Shown piece by piece: positions 8,051 to 17,465 of a stretch of DNA of 64,000 bases. The position numbers were made by a program, and so were the translations under genes. The stretch spans positions 372,001 to 436,000 of the forward strand of contig NC_014374.1 of NCBI RefSeq assembly GCF_000144915.1, read 5' to 3'. This DNA comes from Acidilobus saccharovorans 345-15 (lineage in GTDB: Archaea > Thermoproteota > Thermoprotei_A > Sulfolobales > Acidilobaceae). Under the pieces are notes generated by a model. It ran no database searches, was not told the DNA's origin, and worked only from the letters and a program-made list of their open reading frames with translations. The stretch's first letter is position 1, and each line of letters begins with the position of its first letter.

Positions 8051-10111
8051 TCACCTCCATGCCATGAACATCAGTATGCCTATAATCACCATCATGAAGA
8101 GGTAAAGCGTCAATATGTAATCAGTTCTGCCCCTCAGGAGGCCCCTGAGACCCCTTGAGGCCAGCTCGCCGGCCTTAGGGAGCACATAATGGTAGAAGAG
8201 GTCTATGCCCCTGTTGACTACGTTGAGCAGCCACGAGAGGCCCGCGAAGGAGTCAAGGAACAGGTAGTATATCGCCGAGTTCACGTACCACCTGTTGAAG
8301 AGGAAGGAGTGTATAGCCTTGAGCGCGTCGCTCTTCTGCAACAGATACACCAGGCTGTGACGCCTCATGTAGAGCAGCGCGACGCCCAAGATATCTATTA
8401 TCACTACGGCAGTTATGACTATTGTCGTAAGGTCTATGGACGGCATGAACGGCGGGGTCACCCTTATGTCAAGGGTCTCCCCGACGCCGCTGGCAACCCA
8501 GTAACCCACGTAGAACCACGCGGCGCCCAGTACTATTGAGGCAAGGCCCAGTATTGCGTAGGGTATCAGCATTAGTGCAGGTGCCTCGTGGTAGTGCTTG
8601 CCTTCAGCCTCCTTATTAAGCGGCGGCAGGTGGAACACCCTGACTATAAGCCTTGTTATGTAGGCCGCTGTGAAGACCACCGCTATTACAGCTAAGGCAT
8701 AGAGGGAGTAGACGGCGGTCCTCTCGACGGCGCCTAGGACAAGTTCCTTTGCGAAGAAGCCCAGGAACGGGGGCACCGCGGCCAGGCTGAGCCCTGCGAG
8801 CCACGTCGAGATGCCTGTGGCCTTCATGTATCTCCAGAAGTTGCCCATGTCATCTATGAACCTGCTCTCCGAGGCGTGGAGCGCGTAGCCGGCCACCAGG
8901 AAGAGCGCGGCCTTAAACACGGCGTGCGCTATCAGCATTGCAAGCCCTGCCATCTCGGCGTAGGCCATGGCCGCATAGTTGCCTGTCACCACTGCAAGGC
9001 CGCCCGCGGCCACCGCGAGTATCATGTAGCCCAGGTACTCCGCGGTTGAGAAGGCCAGTATGAGCTTAAACTCGTGGTTAACTATGGCCATAGTGGCCAT
9101 CATGAACAGCGTCACCGCCGCCAAGGATGCCACCAGCAGGAAGTACTCATGTACTTGGGCAACGGCGGCGGGAGCCCCAAGGGACGCCGCCACCAGGGCT
9201 CCAACGAAGAATATGGGAGCGAACCTGAGCATGTAGTAAACTCCGACCTTAACCATGGTGGCTGCGTGTATCAGCGCTGAAACGGGGGTTGGACCGGTCA
9301 TAGCTGTCACAAGCCATTCGAAGAAGGGGAACTGGGCGCTCTTGGAGAGGGCGCCCAGCGTGAACACGAAGAGGAATATGGCCAGGAGCCCCCTTGACGC
9401 TAGGAACGCCATCCAGCTGCCGGCGGAGCTGGCAATAGCTGGTATGCTCATCGACCCCACCAGCGCGAAGAGGCCAGTCATACCTATGATGAAGCCTACG
9501 TCGCCTACCCTGGTGAACAGTATTGCCCTGACGCCACTCGTGCTTGGCTCGAAGTACATGGGCTTTCCTAGGGCGGTGCTCCTGGGGACACCAACCCAAT
9601 ACTCTTCCTCGTCGGTGTACCAGTGGCCTATGAGCGCGTAGCTCGCAAGTCCTGTGCCCTCCCACCCAACGAACATAAGTATCAAGTTGCTTGCGGTCAC
9701 TACAAGCATCATGCTGCCCACGAAGAATGATATGAAGAAGAAGTAGCGCTGAACTCCCCAGTCACCCTTCATGTACTCGACGCTGTAGAGGTCTATTAGG
9801 AAGCTGAGCCACGAAACTACAGTGGCCATTATAGCGCTGAGCCCGTCCAAGTAGACGCCAACGTGGACCCTCAGCAAAGAATCCCAGTACCAGGCGCTAG
9901 TGGCGTATATGACCTCGTGGTCTGCTAGCACGTAGTAGAGCGCAGCTGTTGAAACCAAGGCGCTGGCAAGCACGCTGAGCACGCTTATTATGCTATAGAC
10001 CTGCTCCCTCCTCACCCCTGCCAGCCAGAGCAGGGCAAGTAGGCCGGCCCCAGTGAACGGGGCAAGCCAGGTCCATGACCAGGTTAGCCAGTACGCGTGA
10101 ACCACCGTCAT
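8051..10111 (-). CDS. nuoL: Complex I subunit L (antiporter-like proton pump)
   Basis: At 686 residues this is the longest membrane subunit. Its core shows FVGWEGTGLASYALIGHW and SAQFPFFEWLVTAMTGPTPVSALIHAATMVKVGVY, both diagnostic of NuoL. The C-terminal part has further hydrophobic segments and a long amphipathic stretch, consistent with the lateral helix of complex I. The start ATG overlaps the nuoM stop by one base (TAATG), so translation is probably coupled. Confidence 0.92.
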   Translation of the reverse strand: MTVVHAYWLTWSWTWLAPFTGAGLLALLWLAGVRREQVYSIISVLSVLASALVSTAALYYVLADHEVIYATSAWYWDSLLRVHVGVYLDGLSAIMATVVSWLSFLIDLYSVEYMKGDWGVQRYFFFISFFVGSMMLVVTASNLILMFVGWEGTGLASYALIGHWYTDEEEYWVGVPRSTALGKPMYFEPSTSGVRAILFTRVGDVGFIIGMTGLFALVGSMSIPAIASSAGSWMAFLASRGLLAIFLFVFTLGALSKSAQFPFFEWLVTAMTGPTPVSALIHAATMVKVGVYYMLRFAPIFFVGALVAASLGAPAAVAQVHEYFLLVASLAAVTLFMMATMAIVNHEFKLILAFSTAEYLGYMILAVAAGGLAVVTGNYAAMAYAEMAGLAMLIAHAVFKAALFLVAGYALHASESRFIDDMGNFWRYMKATGISTWLAGLSLAAVPPFLGFFAKELVLGAVERTAVYSLYALAVIAVVFTAAYITRLIVRVFHLPPLNKEAEGKHYHEAPALMLIPYAILGLASIVLGAAWFYVGYWVASGVGETLDIRVTPPFMPSIDLTTIVITAVVIIDILGVALLYMRRHSLVYLLQKSDALKAIHSFLFNRWYVNSAIYYLFLDSFAGLSWLLNVVNRGIDLFYHYVLPKAGELASRGLRGLLRGRTDYILTLYLFMMVIIGILMFMAWR

Positions 10112-11679
10112 TATGGACCACCTCCAAATCCCGAGAGGAGAACCACGTGGGATATTGCGGCGCTAAGGCCTGTCGTGAGCGGGTTTATAGCTAAGAAGAA
10201 AACAACTCCAAATACCGCCACGGCCAGCATGGCTAGCTTGAAGCCGTCAACGCGCTCCCTGGCCTCAACCTTTGACCTTGGCTGGCCATAGAAAACTCTC
10301 CTCATGGTTATAAAGGAGTACGCGGCCGTTATCGTCAGTGCAACTATGAGTAAAAGGCTCAGCCCGAACATAGTGGCCAGGTTTATGAACAGTAATGACT
10401 TGACGACCCCGAGCACTACAAATATCTCGCTCCACATGCCAATGCTAGGCGGCAGCCCAGCTAAGTTCATGAAGCCAAAAAGGGCCAGGGCTGCCACTAG
10501 TGGGTACCTCCTCGCGAGGCCGCCCATCTTAGTTATGTCCCTGAGCCCGTGGGCCTCGGTTATGAAGACTCCGGCTGACATGAAGAGCAGGGCCTTGCCT
10601 ATGGCATGCGATAGGTAGATCAGCATGGCGCCCATAATGCCATACTCGTTAAGGGTTGCAAGCCCCAGGAGCATGTAGCCCATCTGGCTTATGCTCGAGT
10701 ATGCCAGGAACCTCTTGAAGTCGGTCTGCCTGAGCGACACAAGGCCCGCGTATATTATTGTTGTGAACGCAAGGCCCAGCAGGAAGTCGCGCCAGCTCTC
10801 CATCTGGGTCGGGAAGAGAGGTATGACGAACCTCGCTATCGCGTAGCCTGCAAGGCCTATGAGGTTAGGCGACAGAAGGGCGGAGATGGGCGTTGGCGCC
10901 TCAGCGTGCGCGTAGGGGAGCCACATGTGAACCCCGAAGACGGCCATCTTAACGAAGAGGCCGAAGAGCAGCAGCGCGGCTATCAGCGTCGCCGCCGAGC
11001 CTATGTACTCAACCGAGCCCACGGAAACCAGCTGCCCGTTCAATAAGGTCAAGTAGTCGAAGCTGTGAGTGAGGTAACCCAGGTAGAGGACTCCAGTCAG
11101 GAAGACCACGGCACCTATGTGGGTCCAGACGAAGTATAGCAGTGAGATCCTCCTCCTGTCACCGTAGCCATAGAAGGCTATGAGCAGGAACGATGATATC
11201 AGGCTGCCCTCAAGGAACACGTAGAACTCCACCAGGTTGGTTGAGTACGCAAGGCCCAGCATGGTGGCCGCGAAGATGTTGTAGAGCAGCAGGTAGGTGC
11301 CAAGGCTTGGGGGCCTCTCGCCCGACTCCTCCATCTCGCTTATCCTGGTCTCCATGTACTTTATGCTGTAGATCGCCACGAAGGAGGTCACTATGGAGAG
11401 CCCTATGATCACGGGCGCTGATAACCCGTCTATACCAAGGGCTATAGTGCCTACTGAGTACCTGGTTAAGTTGAAGTAAAGTGGGTCCACCAGACTCCCC
11501 GTCTCCAGAGCCCCTGAGGCGTAGCCGTAGACGATAATGAGGAGGGGGATGATGAGGGAGGCGGCCGACAGGTAGAACAGCGCATGAAGCCCTGATCTGC
11601 TCCTGAGAGGCCAGGCTATGATGCCAAGCAGCACGGGCAGGATAACGGTTATCCAGAGCAACGGGTACGGAAGTATCAT
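10111..11679 (-). CDS. nuoM: Complex I subunit M (antiporter-like proton pump)
   Basis: The 522-residue antiporter-family subunit has FYVFLEGSLISSFLLIAFYG (carrying the conserved Glu) and KMAVFGVHMWLPYAHAEAPTPISALLSP, both typical of NuoM. The next conserved helix is AYSSISQMGYMLLGL. It lies between nuoK and nuoL, as in other archaeal 11-gene clusters. Confidence 0.92.
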   Translation of the reverse strand: MILPYPLLWITVILPVLLGIIAWPLRSRSGLHALFYLSAASLIIPLLIIVYGYASGALETGSLVDPLYFNLTRYSVGTIALGIDGLSAPVIIGLSIVTSFVAIYSIKYMETRISEMEESGERPPSLGTYLLLYNIFAATMLGLAYSTNLVEFYVFLEGSLISSFLLIAFYGYGDRRRISLLYFVWTHIGAVVFLTGVLYLGYLTHSFDYLTLLNGQLVSVGSVEYIGSAATLIAALLLFGLFVKMAVFGVHMWLPYAHAEAPTPISALLSPNLIGLAGYAIARFVIPLFPTQMESWRDFLLGLAFTTIIYAGLVSLRQTDFKRFLAYSSISQMGYMLLGLATLNEYGIMGAMLIYLSHAIGKALLFMSAGVFITEAHGLRDITKMGGLARRYPLVAALALFGFMNLAGLPPSIGMWSEIFVVLGVVKSLLFINLATMFGLSLLLIVALTITAAYSFITMRRVFYGQPRSKVEARERVDGFKLAMLAVAVFGVVFFLAINPLTTGLSAAISHVVLLSGFGGGP

Positions 11680-11686
11680 ATGGCGC

Positions 11687-12001
11687 TCACACCTCCGACT
11701 CCTCTAGGTCGCTGGATGAAAGCGACCTGTACTGCCTCAGAAAAGCTATGAGTATGGAGACCACTACCACCACCTCCACAGAGACCACAGAAATAACTAT
11801 TATGCCAAAGTAAGCTGCAAGGGCCGCGAAGCCCGAGAGCAAGGGTATGACAAGGAGCAGCAGCCCATTGAATATGACCTCAACTGACAGCAGCTGCCTC
11901 AGCAGATTATTTGACGCGGTCAGGCCGTAGGCCCCAATCGCCATTATAATGGCTGAGGTCACGAAGAGCGTAGCTCCTACAAACGAGTCTACAAGGATCA
12001 C
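11687..12001 (-). CDS. nuoK: Complex I subunit K
   Basis: The 104-residue protein has three hydrophobic helices. LRQLLSVEVIFNGLLLLVIPL contains the Glu of the second helix that is part of the proton path. The start GTG overlaps the nuoJ stop by four bases (GTGA). The length is normal for NuoK, and the C-terminus is acidic (SSSDLEESEV). Confidence 0.88.
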   Translation of the reverse strand: MILVDSFVGATLFVTSAIIMAIGAYGLTASNNLLRQLLSVEVIFNGLLLLVIPLLSGFAALAAYFGIIVISVVSVEVVVVVSILIAFLRQYRSLSSSDLEESEV

Positions 12002-12495
12002 TTCCTACCACCCCTCTTAGCTATAGAAATCGCCTCAACAACCGTGGCCGCCTGCCCTATGAATATGAGGGCCAGGACGGGCAAGTACTCCCTAAGGGCC
12101 CCGGCGGCCGCCGCTGACGCTGACAGTGAGGGAGGGACCGTAAACAGCCTGTAAAGCTCAGATATAACAACCACTGTTATTATAAATGTTGCCAGCGCGG
12201 CGGCCACCGTAAGCCCCCTGAAGGAGTCAAAGGACTCCTGCCCCTGGGGTCCTATCATGCTTATAGATATGACTATAAACATGACAGCGGCCCCCACATA
12301 CACAAGGACCAGGTAAGCGCTGACCAGGCCAAACCCGGCAACTGCAAGCAGGGCGGCCGTAAAGGAGCCCAGTATGGCAAGCGTTATGCTGGCATAGACC
12401 AGGTCCTTAAGCCTTACCACAAGCATGGCTGACGCTATGGCCATTATCGAGAGCACTATGGCGTATAACGGCAGGTCTATGGACTCTCCGCTCAC
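11998..12495 (-). CDS. nuoJ: Complex I subunit J
   Basis: The 165-residue protein has about five hydrophobic helices. The helix AYLVLVYVGAAVMFIVISISM matches the NuoJ third helix, with the conserved Tyr-Val-Gly-Ala pattern whose pi-bulge couples quinone reduction to pumping. It overlaps nuoI and nuoK by four bases each. Confidence 0.86.
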   Translation of the reverse strand: MSGESIDLPLYAIVLSIMAIASAMLVVRLKDLVYASITLAILGSFTAALLAVAGFGLVSAYLVLVYVGAAVMFIVISISMIGPQGQESFDSFRGLTVAAALATFIITVVVISELYRLFTVPPSLSASAAAAGALREYLPVLALIFIGQAATVVEAISIAKRGGRK

Positions 12496-13082
12496 GAGCT
12501 TCCACCTCCCCCTGCTGGCTGGCTTGAACTTCCCTGATTTGAACTTTCTTCAACGCTTACTTTGACGAGCCCCCTCTTCTCGTCAAACACGTAGGTGACG
12601 GGGACTCCCTCCTTAGCTGTTACGAACTCTGGCTCCTTCTGGAACTCCTCCACGTTGAGTATCATGTCCTGCATGTTAAGGTAGACAAGATCATGGTATG
12701 GCACGTGGTATAGTGCCTCAGTCGGGCACACGTCAACGCAGTAGCCGCAGAATATGCAGCGGTTGTAGTTAATTACAGGATACTTCTTCTTCATCGCTCT
12801 GTTTAGCTTTTTGTCCTTGACCTCCATGGTCACCATTTTCATGGCCCTTGCCGGGCATATCCTGGCGCAGGAGGCGCAGCTTATGCACTTGTCAAATATG
12901 AGGACTATGTAGCCCCTGTAGCCTTGCCTCAGTTTAATGTACTCGTGGGGGTAGAGCAAAGTTATCCTGTTGGGGTCTATGAAGTACTTAACTCCTACTA
13001 TCAGTGCCCCCAGGTTTCCAGCTATGGCTCTGCCCAGGAACGTGGCCCTCGGAACCCTCTTAAGCGACGGTCTTGCGGGCAT
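12492..13082 (-). CDS. nuoI: Complex I subunit I (two 4Fe-4S ferredoxin-like subunit)
   Basis: The 196-residue peripheral-arm subunit passes electrons through clusters N6a and N6b. Two motifs are visible: CISCASCARICP near residues 64-75 and CIFCGYCVDVCP near 108-119. The C-terminal 50 residues are an acidic/Ser-Gly tail. The start is ATG. It is placed between nuoH and nuoJ as usual. Confidence 0.92.
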   Translation of the reverse strand: MPARPSLKRVPRATFLGRAIAGNLGALIVGVKYFIDPNRITLLYPHEYIKLRQGYRGYIVLIFDKCISCASCARICPARAMKMVTMEVKDKKLNRAMKKKYPVINYNRCIFCGYCVDVCPTEALYHVPYHDLVYLNMQDMILNVEEFQKEPEFVTAKEGVPVTYVFDEKRGLVKVSVEESSNQGSSSQPAGGGGSS

Positions 13083-13093
13083 GACTTATCACC

Positions 13094-14152
13094 TCATGGG
13101 TGCACCCCAATAAACGCCTCAAACACGCTCAGGCCAAAGGCCGCTATTGCTATGGGTATGAGCACCTCCCAGGCCAGGCTCAGCGCCTGGTCAAGCCTGT
13201 ACCTTCCGTAGACCGCGCGCAGGAAGCTCATTATGGCCATAATTATAACGGCCTTAACAACCACTATGAGGCTTGGCACAAGGTAGCCGAGTACTATGCC
13301 TGGCTCTGGCCTGTAAGGCGCCCAGCCGCCTAGGAACACCAGGGCTATCAGGACTGAGAAGGCCCAGCGCCTTATGTAGGCCCCTCCCATGTTAAGGCCG
13401 TAGAGGAGGCCTGAGTACTCCGTGTACGGCCCAGCTACAAGTTCGCTCTCGGAGTCGGGTATCTCGAAGGGGAAGCCGCTGGTGGACATGAGCACCGCTA
13501 TGAAGGCGTCAAGCAGGGCTAAGGGGTTCAGAAGCCCAAGCCAGCGTCCGCTGAACTGATAGTCGACGATGGTCACTAAGTCAAAGGTGTGGAGCAGAGG
13601 TACCACTGAAAGAAGTGATATAACAGCTATGAGCTCATAAGCTACTACAATGAACGACTCCCTTAGGCCGCCCAGCACAGAGAACTTGCTGTTGCTGGCC
13701 CACGACATCATGACCACGAAGATAGGGGACAAGGTGGACAGGGCGACGGCTATGAGTAAGCTGTAGCTCATTGGGATGGGCCAGTAGCTGGGTATTGAGG
13801 TCATAGGCACGGCTACCATAGGCAGAAGCGAAAGTATCATAGACATGTTAGGCGCCAGTATGTATGACATGAAGTCAACGGCACTTGGCACTATGATCTC
13901 CTGCATCATGTACCTTACTAGGTCAGCTATCAGCTGCGGGGCCCCTCCTGTCCTTGGGCTTATCTCCAGCGGTCCGTACCTCATCTGAACCCTGGCCGCA
14001 GCCTTACGCTCAAACCATATGATGAATATAACCACCACAAGCGCGGCCACGAGCCCAGGTATTATGACAAACTGGTAGACGGGGGGATAGAAAATTATGT
14101 AGTGCAGGATCCCCCAACCTATATCATAGAGCACTCTAGTGGCCGTTATCAT
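13094..14152 (-). CDS. nuoH: Complex I subunit H (quinone-site membrane subunit)
   Basis: The 352-residue protein has about eight hydrophobic helices. Characteristic segments are FERKAAARVQMRYGPLEISPRTG, near the quinone entrance, and the acidic loop PFEIPDSESELVAGPYTEYSG. It joins the peripheral arm to the pumping arm. The start is ATG, and it is spaced 6 bases from nuoD. Confidence 0.93.
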   Translation of the reverse strand: MITATRVLYDIGWGILHYIIFYPPVYQFVIIPGLVAALVVVIFIIWFERKAAARVQMRYGPLEISPRTGGAPQLIADLVRYMMQEIIVPSAVDFMSYILAPNMSMILSLLPMVAVPMTSIPSYWPIPMSYSLLIAVALSTLSPIFVVMMSWASNSKFSVLGGLRESFIVVAYELIAVISLLSVVPLLHTFDLVTIVDYQFSGRWLGLLNPLALLDAFIAVLMSTSGFPFEIPDSESELVAGPYTEYSGLLYGLNMGGAYIRRWAFSVLIALVFLGGWAPYRPEPGIVLGYLVPSLIVVVKAVIIMAIMSFLRAVYGRYRLDQALSLAWEVLIPIAIAAFGLSVFEAFIGVHP

Positions 14153-14158
14153 GTTCCA

Positions 14159-15409
14159 TCACCTGTCCCACTCAGGTGGGAAGTAATCAAAACTACCATA
14201 TATTGTAGGCAAGTCCATGAGCCTGTGCCCAGGCATAACATACTTGAACGCTATCACATTTCTGAACGAAGGTGACACCACCCTTACTCTGTACGGAACG
14301 TCCTTCCCGTCGCTCTCAACGTAGTAGAACATCTCGCCCCTTCCGGCCTCAACCCTGGCCGCAGCCTTACCGGCAGGGACCTTGAGCGTTGCAAACAGAG
14401 GCATCAACTTGACCCTGTACTTGCCGGCGTACGGTATGTTGCCCTCGTATACGTCCTTATAGAGCTTAGGCGCAGCCTTCCAGAACTTGTCGTGCATGAA
14501 GCCCTCCCTTGGGTGCTTCTCCAGCCAGTCCACGGCCTGCTCTATTATGTTGAGGCTCTGCCTTATTTCCTCGACTCTCATCCAGGCCCTGGCGAGCGAG
14601 TCCCCCTCCTCAAACACGGGTATCTCAAAGTCAAGCTCTGGGTAGGCCTCGTAGGGCTCGACAAGCCTTACGTCATACTTGATGCCGCTGGCCCTAGCAT
14701 TGGGCCCTGCTATGCCAAGCTCCGCCGCCCTGGTCTTGGAGATCACTCCAACGCCCTCTAGTCTCTTCCTTATGTTTGGGTTGTTCAGGAATATCTTGGC
14801 GTACTCGTTTAGTCTGTTCCTCATATACCTGACGGCTTTCCTTGCGTTCTCAGGGAAGTCATCTGGCATGTCCCTCCTTACACCGCCGAAGACTGGGTAG
14901 CTGTGAGTTAGCCTTGCGCCCGTGAGGTCCTCGGCGAGCTGTACAAAGACCTCCCTGTCGCCGAAGGCCCACATGTAGAGCGTCGAGTGCCCAAGGAAGA
15001 CGCCAAAAATTCCCATGCCGTAGAGGTGGCTTGCTATCCTGTTTATTTCACAGAGGAGAGTCCTGAGGTACTTAGCCCTCTCGGGCGGTTCTATGTCGAG
15101 GAGCTTCTCAACGGCCTCAACGTAGGGCAGGGTTATATTACATGCGTCCAGTATTGCCATCCTCTCGAAGAGCGGTATGTTCTTTATCCAGTCCCTGCCC
15201 TCGGCCAGCTTCTCCATGGTTCTGTGAACGAAGCCTATGTCTGGGTCAACCCTTACCATCACGTCGCCGTCGAGCTCCACTATTATCCTCATGTGGCCTG
15301 AGCCTGGGTGGGCCGGTCCTATCTGAACCTCGTAGACGTTCCTCTCGACCGGCCTTACCTCCATGCCAGGCAGGTGCGGTACGCCGCTGCTTGAATCCTG
15401 CGCGGACAT
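14159..15409 (-). CDS. nuoD: Complex I subunit D (49-kDa, quinone-site subunit)
   Basis: The 416-residue protein has family segments QIGPAHPGSGHMRI, where the loop histidine contacts quinone, and LTGARLTHSYPVFGGVRRDMP. It lacks the paired CxxC motifs that hold the NiFe site in related hydrogenases, so this is a respiratory complex and not a hydrogenase. The C-terminus ends SFDYFPPEWDR instead of the common DPVxGEVDR form, a lineage-level difference. Confidence 0.93.
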   Translation of the reverse strand: MSAQDSSSGVPHLPGMEVRPVERNVYEVQIGPAHPGSGHMRIIVELDGDVMVRVDPDIGFVHRTMEKLAEGRDWIKNIPLFERMAILDACNITLPYVEAVEKLLDIEPPERAKYLRTLLCEINRIASHLYGMGIFGVFLGHSTLYMWAFGDREVFVQLAEDLTGARLTHSYPVFGGVRRDMPDDFPENARKAVRYMRNRLNEYAKIFLNNPNIRKRLEGVGVISKTRAAELGIAGPNARASGIKYDVRLVEPYEAYPELDFEIPVFEEGDSLARAWMRVEEIRQSLNIIEQAVDWLEKHPREGFMHDKFWKAAPKLYKDVYEGNIPYAGKYRVKLMPLFATLKVPAGKAAARVEAGRGEMFYYVESDGKDVPYRVRVVSPSFRNVIAFKYVMPGHRLMDLPTIYGSFDYFPPEWDR

Positions 15410-15412
15410 GGC

Positions 15413-15949
15413 TTACCACCACTTAGTTGCCTTAAAACCTTCATAGTCAGCTTCTATGTTGTCACTTTCCTCCTTCACTATGAAGTCCTTACGCAAGGGC
15501 TTAAGCGCCGCCACCACGGGCGTCAGAAGGAGCAGCCTAAGGTCTGGGTGGCCGTCAAAGGTTATCCCAAACATCTCATACTCCTCCCTCTCATGGAATT
15601 CAGCGCTCAGCCACACTGGCGTGAGGCTTGGACAGTGAGGGTTATCCCTGCTCACGTAGGTTGAAAGAGACACCATGAACCTGGAGAGGTCCTCGTTAAG
15701 GTAACTGGTCAGGTGGTACATGATCTTAAGCTGTTTCTTGGTTAGATAGTCAACAGCACCAACCGATATCACGTGGTCAAAACCCATGTCCTTCAGCTTC
15801 CTGGCGGCGTCAACCAGGTGCTCAACGGGGACAACTACATCTATATAGCCTTTGGACGGCTCGACCTGCGGCTTATAATCCTTCAGAGCCTCAAGGATGC
15901 TCTTTTGAAGCTCCTCAGCTGTAACCACCGCCCTCACCCCTCCACCCAC
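15413..15949 (-). CDS. nuoC: Complex I subunit C (30-kDa)
   Basis: The 178-residue peripheral-arm subunit has the diagnostic segment PVWLSAEFHEREEYEMFGITFDGHPDLRLLL, matching the NuoC signature ERExYDxFGIxFxGHPxLRRIL. The first GTG (15949) overlaps nuoB by 35 bases. Two later GTG codons, at 15937 and 15928, precede VTAEELQKS and are possible starts. Confidence 0.9.
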   Translation of the reverse strand: MGGGVRAVVTAEELQKSILEALKDYKPQVEPSKGYIDVVVPVEHLVDAARKLKDMGFDHVISVGAVDYLTKKQLKIMYHLTSYLNEDLSRFMVSLSTYVSRDNPHCPSLTPVWLSAEFHEREEYEMFGITFDGHPDLRLLLLTPVVAALKPLRKDFIVKEESDNIEADYEGFKATKWW

Positions 15950-16547
15950 AGAGGTCCTCCTTAGGCAGGATGTACTTCAGGTCCTTCCTAACCCCCTCAA
16001 CGACCCACTTTGAGGCGACGCCGCGGCTTCTTATGATCTTCTGAAGCTCTACTATGGATCTGGCAACGGCCTCGGGCCTTGGCGGGCACCCTGGTATATA
16101 GATGTCCACAGGGACCACCTGCCATGGCCTAACTATATTATAGCTGTTGTAGAAGATGCCGCCATCAAGTGAGCAGGCGCCCATGGCTATGACAAACTTG
16201 GGGAAAGGCATCTGCTCCCACGTTATCCTGACGGTACACGCCATCTTCTTTGTCACAGTGCCCTCAATTATTATCAGGTTAGTCTGCCTTGGGCTAACCC
16301 ATGGAAGCGAGCCGTACCTCTCGTTGTCAAACCTGGGGCCCCAGGCAGCTCCTATTTCACAGCCGCAGCAGCTGGTCATCAGGTGAACAGGCCACAGGCT
16401 GAAAGCCGTGGCCCAGTCGACGACCTTAGCTATGGTCCCCTTGATGAGGCTCTCCTTAGCCAGCTGAGCTGCTACCTCAAGGTTACCTATATAAGCCTTA
16501 CCCTCCTTCGCCCTCTCCTGCACCTGAGCCATCTCTAATCCCTCCAC
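15915..16547 (-). CDS. nuoB: Complex I subunit B (N2 4Fe-4S cluster subunit)
   Basis: The 210-residue protein carries the terminal N2 cluster. The cluster-binding cysteines are visible as the adjacent pair in TSCCGCEIGAAWGPRFD, one in MGACSLDGGIF and one in IPGCPPRPEA. GTG 16547 would overlap nuoA by 13 bases. The ATG six codons in (16532, MAQVQERAKEG) would not overlap and may be the true start. Confidence 0.93.
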   Translation of the reverse strand: MEGLEMAQVQERAKEGKAYIGNLEVAAQLAKESLIKGTIAKVVDWATAFSLWPVHLMTSCCGCEIGAAWGPRFDNERYGSLPWVSPRQTNLIIIEGTVTKKMACTVRITWEQMPFPKFVIAMGACSLDGGIFYNSYNIVRPWQVVPVDIYIPGCPPRPEAVARSIVELQKIIRSRGVASKWVVEGVRKDLKYILPKEDLCGWRGEGGGYS

Positions 16548-16936
16548 TCCTCTATCCTCCTAGACACATATGCGCCATATGCCAACAGAGGGGCAAAAAC
16601 GGCCACCATTACAAGGTAGAGCAGGAGAAGGTCCCGACTATACTCTGAGGGGGCAGACGCTAGGAACGTTAACAGCACGACCGCTGGCTCTACGGCGAGG
16701 AACATTATAAGGTAACCGAAGTACTGGTAGGAAAGCCTGGACTTGCCAACCCCCCTCGGCGGGTTGGAGGACTCGAAAAGCCTGTACTTGTAGGGCTCCT
16801 TGGACTCTATGTAGCCGGCGGGCCTAAGCAGCATGCGGAGGAGAAGTATCGTGCCAACCAGCACGGCTAGAATTATTGTTGGCACTATTATGAATGAATT
16901 GGCGGCGAGCACTAAGGGACTGTAGGCTATAGACAA
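16535..16936 (-). CDS. nuoA: Complex I subunit A
   Basis: The 133-residue membrane protein has three helices. The loop segment PYKYRLFESSNPPRGVGKSRLSYQYFGYL corresponds to the NuoA signature PYECGxxPxGxxxxRFxxxFY. The usual Cys of that loop is replaced by Arg/Leu. It is the first gene of the 11-gene operon, with a TTG start and a TATA box about 35-40 bases upstream. Confidence 0.85.
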   Translation of the reverse strand: MSIAYSPLVLAANSFIIVPTIILAVLVGTILLLRMLLRPAGYIESKEPYKYRLFESSNPPRGVGKSRLSYQYFGYLIMFLAVEPAVVLLTFLASAPSEYSRDLLLLYLVMVAVFAPLLAYGAYVSRRIEEWRD

Positions 16937-16970
16937 TTCCCTAACTCACCAAATCTGTTAATTAATGACC

Positions 16971-16980
16971 AAATATAAAT
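16971..16980 (-). promoter_or_regulatory. TATA box of the complex I operon
   Basis: ATTTATATTT on the minus strand predicts a start of transcription near 16949, about 13 bases before the nuoA TTG. No other good promoter was seen before nuoN, so the 11 genes probably form one transcript. Confidence 0.5.
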
Positions 16981-17035
16981 CCCTTGCTTGCCTTAACGGC
17001 TTTGACAGCTAAAGTCATGAAGCTCACGAGTAGAG

Positions 17036-17043
17036 CATAATAA
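17036..17043 (+). promoter_or_regulatory. TATA box of the prefoldin operon
   Basis: CATAATAA is centred about 27 bases before the GTG of the prefoldin beta gene, giving a leaderless or nearly leaderless transcript. The region is shared with the divergent complex I promoter. Confidence 0.4.
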
Positions 17044-17066
17044 CCTTAGTGAGGAGTTTTTGCTAG

Positions 17067-17462
17067 GTGCGCGAAGTGGTAGAGAGAGTGCCTCCAGAGG
17101 CCGAGGTCAAATATAACAAGTACCTTCAGCTTAGGGACACCTACAACGCGATAGTTCAGCAGAGGCTCGCCGCCGAGTCGTCCCTAAGCGAGATAGAGAA
17201 GGTAATAGAGACCCTCAACGGGCTCTCGGACAGCGCGGAGGTCTATAAGATGGCAGGCTTCGTCCTTGTTAAGTCGACAAAGGGCGACCTGCTCAAGGAG
17301 CTGCAGGACCGCAAGGAGAACCTGGAGCTTAAGATTAAGGCGCTTAAGAACCAGGAGAACCTAGTGAAAGACGAACTTGACAAGGTGGCCGGAGAGCTAC
17401 AGCGTCTGCTGCAGGGGGCTGTAGGAGGCGGCGGAGCCGCAGGCCCCGCAGGGGGCTCTTAG
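17067..17462 (+). CDS. pfdB: Prefoldin beta subunit
   Basis: The 131-residue cytosolic chaperone subunit assembles with prefoldin alpha as alpha2-beta4 and passes unfolded proteins to the thermosome. Two long heptad helices (about 12-50 and 75-115) flank the short hairpin KMAGFVLVKSTKGDLLKEL, the typical prefoldin beta layout. A Gly/Ala-rich tail is appended. Start GTG. The next gene follows after 3 bases. Confidence 0.9.
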   Translation: MREVVERVPPEAEVKYNKYLQLRDTYNAIVQQRLAAESSLSEIEKVIETLNGLSDSAEVYKMAGFVLVKSTKGDLLKELQDRKENLELKIKALKNQENLVKDELDKVAGELQRLLQGAVGGGGAAGPAGGS

Positions 17463-17465
17463 TCC

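Noticed and set aside
14159-16547. Membrane-bound NiFe hydrogenase instead of complex I
   Set aside because: The large subunit lacks both CxxC motifs for the NiFe centre, and the full A-N gene set is respiratory.
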